Source: Xestospongia bergquistia
Lineage: Eukaryota; Porifera; Demospongiae; Haplosclerida; Petrosiidae
NCBI GenBank assembly: GCA_963965975.1
Contig: OZ014414.1
Span: 8,861,230 to 8,925,229, forward strand
Length of the DNA: 64,000 nucleotides
Direction of reading: 5' to 3'
Within the stretch, counting starts at the first letter, position 1. Every line of letters begins with the position of its first letter. The notes under the pieces are model-generated. The model searched no databases and was not told where the DNA came from. It saw only the letters and a program-made list of their open reading frames with translations. The position numbers were made by a program, and so were the translations under genes. Of this stretch, positions 61,401 through 64,000 are shown one piece after another.

Positions 61401-63075
61401 GTTGCCATGGTAGCAGCAGATATCAGTTGTATATAAATGAACTACACGTGACCTTCTATTGTCATTAATTTATCATAATATCTATCCATTTGTCTGCTAT
61501 GCTTGACCAGCTGCTCATCTATTCATGCATTCATCCACTTATTGTCTATCTGTCTGTCTGTCTATCAATTCATTCATCCATCCATCCATCTGTCTCTCTG
61601 TCTATTGAACGACCCATCCATCCATTCATCCATTGTTTGTTTCATTTGACCAGCTGCTCATCCATTCACTCGTTTGTTCATACATTTTTCAGTCTGTCTG
61701 TTGAATGATTCATCTATTGCACTATTGTACTTACCAGATGGTTCAGTGAAATTAGTTGTACTTGTAATAGAAGGAGTAATAGAAGGAGTGACAGACAATA
61801 TAAATGAGCTAAGGAACTCAATACTAGAAGATGAGGGTACAATCCCAATTGTTGAAAATGAGAGCAAAGGTGAAGATGACAGCATAGATTTTATAGTAGA
61901 AGACGAGGGTACAACCTCTGTTGAAGATAAAGAGGGTGTTTCAATTGTAGAAGATGAAGGCATTATATTTGATGGAGTTGACGAGAGTACCATGTCTAAT
62001 GTAGAAGATGTAGCTTCTACTGTAGAAGACGAGGGTATGATCTCTATACTAGATGATGGTGTAGCTTCTACTGTAGAAGACGAGGATATGACCTCTATAC
62101 TAGAAGATGATGGTGTAGCTTCTACTGTAGAAGACGAGGATATGACCTCTATGTTAGAAGATGATGGTGTAGCTTCTACTGTAGAAGACGATATGACCTC
62201 TATACTAGAAGATGATGGTGTAGCTTCTACTGTAGAAGACGAGGGTATGACATCTATACTAGAAGATGATGGTGTAGCTTCTACTGTAGAAGACGAGGGT
62301 ATGACCTCTATACTAGATGATGGTGTAGCTTCTACTGTAGAAGACAAGGGTGTGACCTCTATACTAGATGATGATGGTGTAGCTTCTACTGTAGAAGACG
62401 AGGGTGTGACCTCTATACTAGAAGATGATGGTGTAGCTTCTACTGTAGAAGACGAGGGTGTGACCTCTATACCAGAAGATGATGGTGTAGCTTCTACTGT
62501 AGAAGATGAGGATATGACATCTATACTAGATGACGGTGTAGTTTCTATTGTAGAAGACGAGGGTGTGACCTCTATACTAGAAGATGATGGTGTAGTTTCT
62601 ATTGTAGAAGACGAGGGTAGTACCTCTGTTGAAGTTATGATCGTCTCTATTATTGAAGATGAAAGCACTGATGATGATAAACTTAAAATATCAGAAGACG
62701 AGGATACAGCCTCTGGTGATGATGTGATCAGTTCCTTCATTGATGATGAGAGTAACATTACAGAAGATGGGGGTAGAACCTCCTCTAAAAATGATGACGA
62801 TGACATCATAGATGTAGTGTCAATTGAAGAGGTAACTGTGGAACTGGTAAGAAGAGAAGGTGAGGTAGATGAGCACTGATAGGGGTCACAGAGAGTGGAG
62901 TAGTCATAATTTGATGTCGTTGAGTCAGGTACACTCAACTGTGTACTAGAAGGAGAAGGAGAGAGAGGAATGTTTAACATTGATGACTGAATGTCATCTG
63001 GTCCTGATCCTTCCTCTCTTGCTGATCGCTCATCTCTCTCTGGAGACCAAGGGATGTCTTCAATAAATGTGGGAT
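57145..63075 (-). CDS. RYK-like receptor pseudokinase with mucin-like stalk (5' end missing)
   Basis: Exons: 63075-61735, 61041-60927, 60325-60213, 60055-59801, 59546-59332, 59171-58905, 58610-58471, 58354-57145; all join in frame with GT-AG ends (at least 1218 residues). The first carries 18-residue Ser/Thr repeats (TPSSSSIEV, SSSTVEA) forming an extracellular stalk. The second is one transmembrane helix (LFTIVFTPVILFLILSIFTI, then KCARKK). The kinase-like domain lacks a Gly loop (LKGLVIVQELF), has HND in place of HRD (IIHNDLALRNCW) and SDGA in place of DFG (KISDGALSQEFYP). This matches RYK (KITDNALSR) more than active kinases. A Ser-rich tail of about 400 residues follows TCWYQRAEERPKF. RYK is a Wnt co-receptor, but no WIF domain is visible here, so ligand is unknown. 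Confidence 0.8.
58365..58408. repeat. (GA)n microsatellite in an intron of the RYK-like gene
   Basis: Pure GA run on the plus strand, giving a CT-rich polypyrimidine tract just before the acceptor of the last exon on the minus strand. Similar GA/GACA tracts occur at 61045-61138 and 60178-60200 in the same gene. Confidence 0.85.
59577..59775. repeat. Intronic minisatellite of the RYK-like gene
   Basis: About ten copies of a 17- to 20-bp unit (ATTAATACACCAATATACCC) between exons 59801 and 59546. Confidence 0.85.
61990..62640. repeat. 54-bp coding minisatellite in the receptor stalk
   Basis: Unit of 54 bp (18 codons) on the minus strand encoding Thr-Pro-Ser-Ser-Ser blocks alternating with IEV and VEA. 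About a dozen copies, several with in-frame 3- to 6-bp losses. The plus strand is also open across it (61674-62879, acidic repeats), which I take as a by-product of the repeat. Confidence 0.85.
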
Positions 63076-63159
63076 CTATAGAAAGAGAGAGAGGAGGGAG
63101 AGAAAGAGAAATAAATGTTAACCTATAAATATTACATTGTATTCACTTGTATACATGTA

Positions 63160-63510
63160 CTTTTACACATGTTCACATGTATAACAGAATATGGTAACAT
63201 GTAAAATTACATATGAACATGTATAACAATACATTTAAACATGTATAACAGTACATGTGAAAATGTATAACAGTACATGTAAACATGTATAACAATACAT
63301 TTAAACATGTATAACAGACATGTAAACATGTATGATAGTACATATTAACATGTACAACAGTACTTGTTAACATGTACTATTATACATGTACTATTATGTA
63401 CAACAGTACATGTTAACATGTATAACAACACATTTAAACATGTATAACAGTACATGTGAACACATATAACAGTACATGTGAACACATATAACAGTACATG
63501 TGAACATGTG
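63160..63510. repeat. ACATGTATAACAGT minisatellite near the right edge
   Basis: About 20-bp units (AACATGTATAACAGTACATG) with self-complementary ACATGT cores. It lies in an intron or upstream of the RYK-like gene. From 63510 to 64000 I see no gene. Confidence 0.8.
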
Positions 63511-64000
63511 TTTGTGGTTTTGATAACAAATTTATTTAAATTGCGTGTGTTTTTACAAGAATTATCATACTCCCACAATTCCTGACACTATATATCAAAT
63601 GACATGAGAAACTACCCTCACAGTTCATCTACAAAGTACAAAACAAACCAGACCTTGTATTTTAAAGTAAACACGACATGATGTGTTGTAAAGTTCTGTA
63701 ATGCAACTCATTATTGTAGTAATTAGTTCTTATTTTAGATAGTTACAAATATGTACATTTAATGTAGTTTTGTCTAAATGAAGGTAAGTATTATTCAATT
63801 GATGTACCTTACATTAGGTTGGGTCGTGTTTTATTGTTTACAGTACATTAACAAACTAAGTATGATTTAATAAAGTACACAGTGATAGTTGTTAATTACA
63901 ATTAGTTACAACATGTTGTTTTCTTACCACAACAACATATAACTGTCAGTTGTTAATCATCATAACTATTATTTGCAATGCAGATATACCATCGTTAAAA

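Noticed and set aside
61674-62879. 401-codon plus-strand ORF of acidic repeats
   Set aside because: It is the reverse complement of the 54-bp coding repeats of the RYK-like stalk. The minus strand has matching splice sites and joins in frame to a transmembrane exon; the plus strand has none.

Overview
The window is animal genomic DNA: AT-rich, with short GT-AG introns, metazoan signalling domains (Death, CARD-like, OTU/A20, receptor tyrosine kinases) and LINE/MITE debris. The style of the Death/CARD proteins and of the 2A-PHD retroelement suggests a demosponge such as Amphimedon. The species is an inference; the eukaryotic multi-exon structure is seen directly.

From about 1 to 51,200, nearly everything is an array of six tandem copies of one minus-strand multi-exon gene, at 1319-6769, 11098-16208, 19419-25101, 28789-33796, 36443-41769 and 46443-51196. 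Splicing by hand gives continuous open frames of about 1047, 1071, 1094, 1150 and 1046 residues for copies 1, 2, 3, 5 and 6. Copy 4 carries premature stops. The protein order is Death domain(s), two CARD-like helical domains, sometimes a basic NLS-like linker, a domain I do not recognise (called X here; helical half plus a predicted ferredoxin-like half), about 105 residues of coiled coil, an acidic linker and a C-terminal LRR block. No NACHT or NB-ARC domain is visible. It looks like an NLR-like innate immune sensor family without a nucleotide-binding switch.

The main finding is in the LRR exon. The six copies are almost identical except at the solvent-facing x positions of each xLxLx beta strand. 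The codons between the leucines change completely, while the leucine codons themselves usually keep the same third base.

Between units lie relics. A 2A-peptide/PHD fragment from a CR1/L2-type LINE sits just downstream of the LRR exon of copies 1, 3, 5 and 6, with a remnant at copy 2. Three plus-strand ROS1-like receptor kinase pseudogenes lie near 7.3-9.8, 27.5-28.7 and 42.2-44.0 kb. There are other LINE pieces, a USP-type deubiquitinase relic (16.4-17.8 kb), two families of terminal-inverted-repeat elements, and two possible small genes near 34-35 kb.

From 51.2 kb on the sequence is mostly single-copy. An intact A20/TNFAIP3-like gene (52435-55059, plus strand) is divergent from copy 6. At 57145-63075 (minus, 5' end not found) there is a RYK-like receptor pseudokinase with a mucin-like Ser/Thr repeat stalk, one transmembrane helix and a 400-residue tail. 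Having an NF-kB-restraining A20 homologue next to a Death/CARD/LRR array suggests an immune signalling neighbourhood; the functional link is inference.
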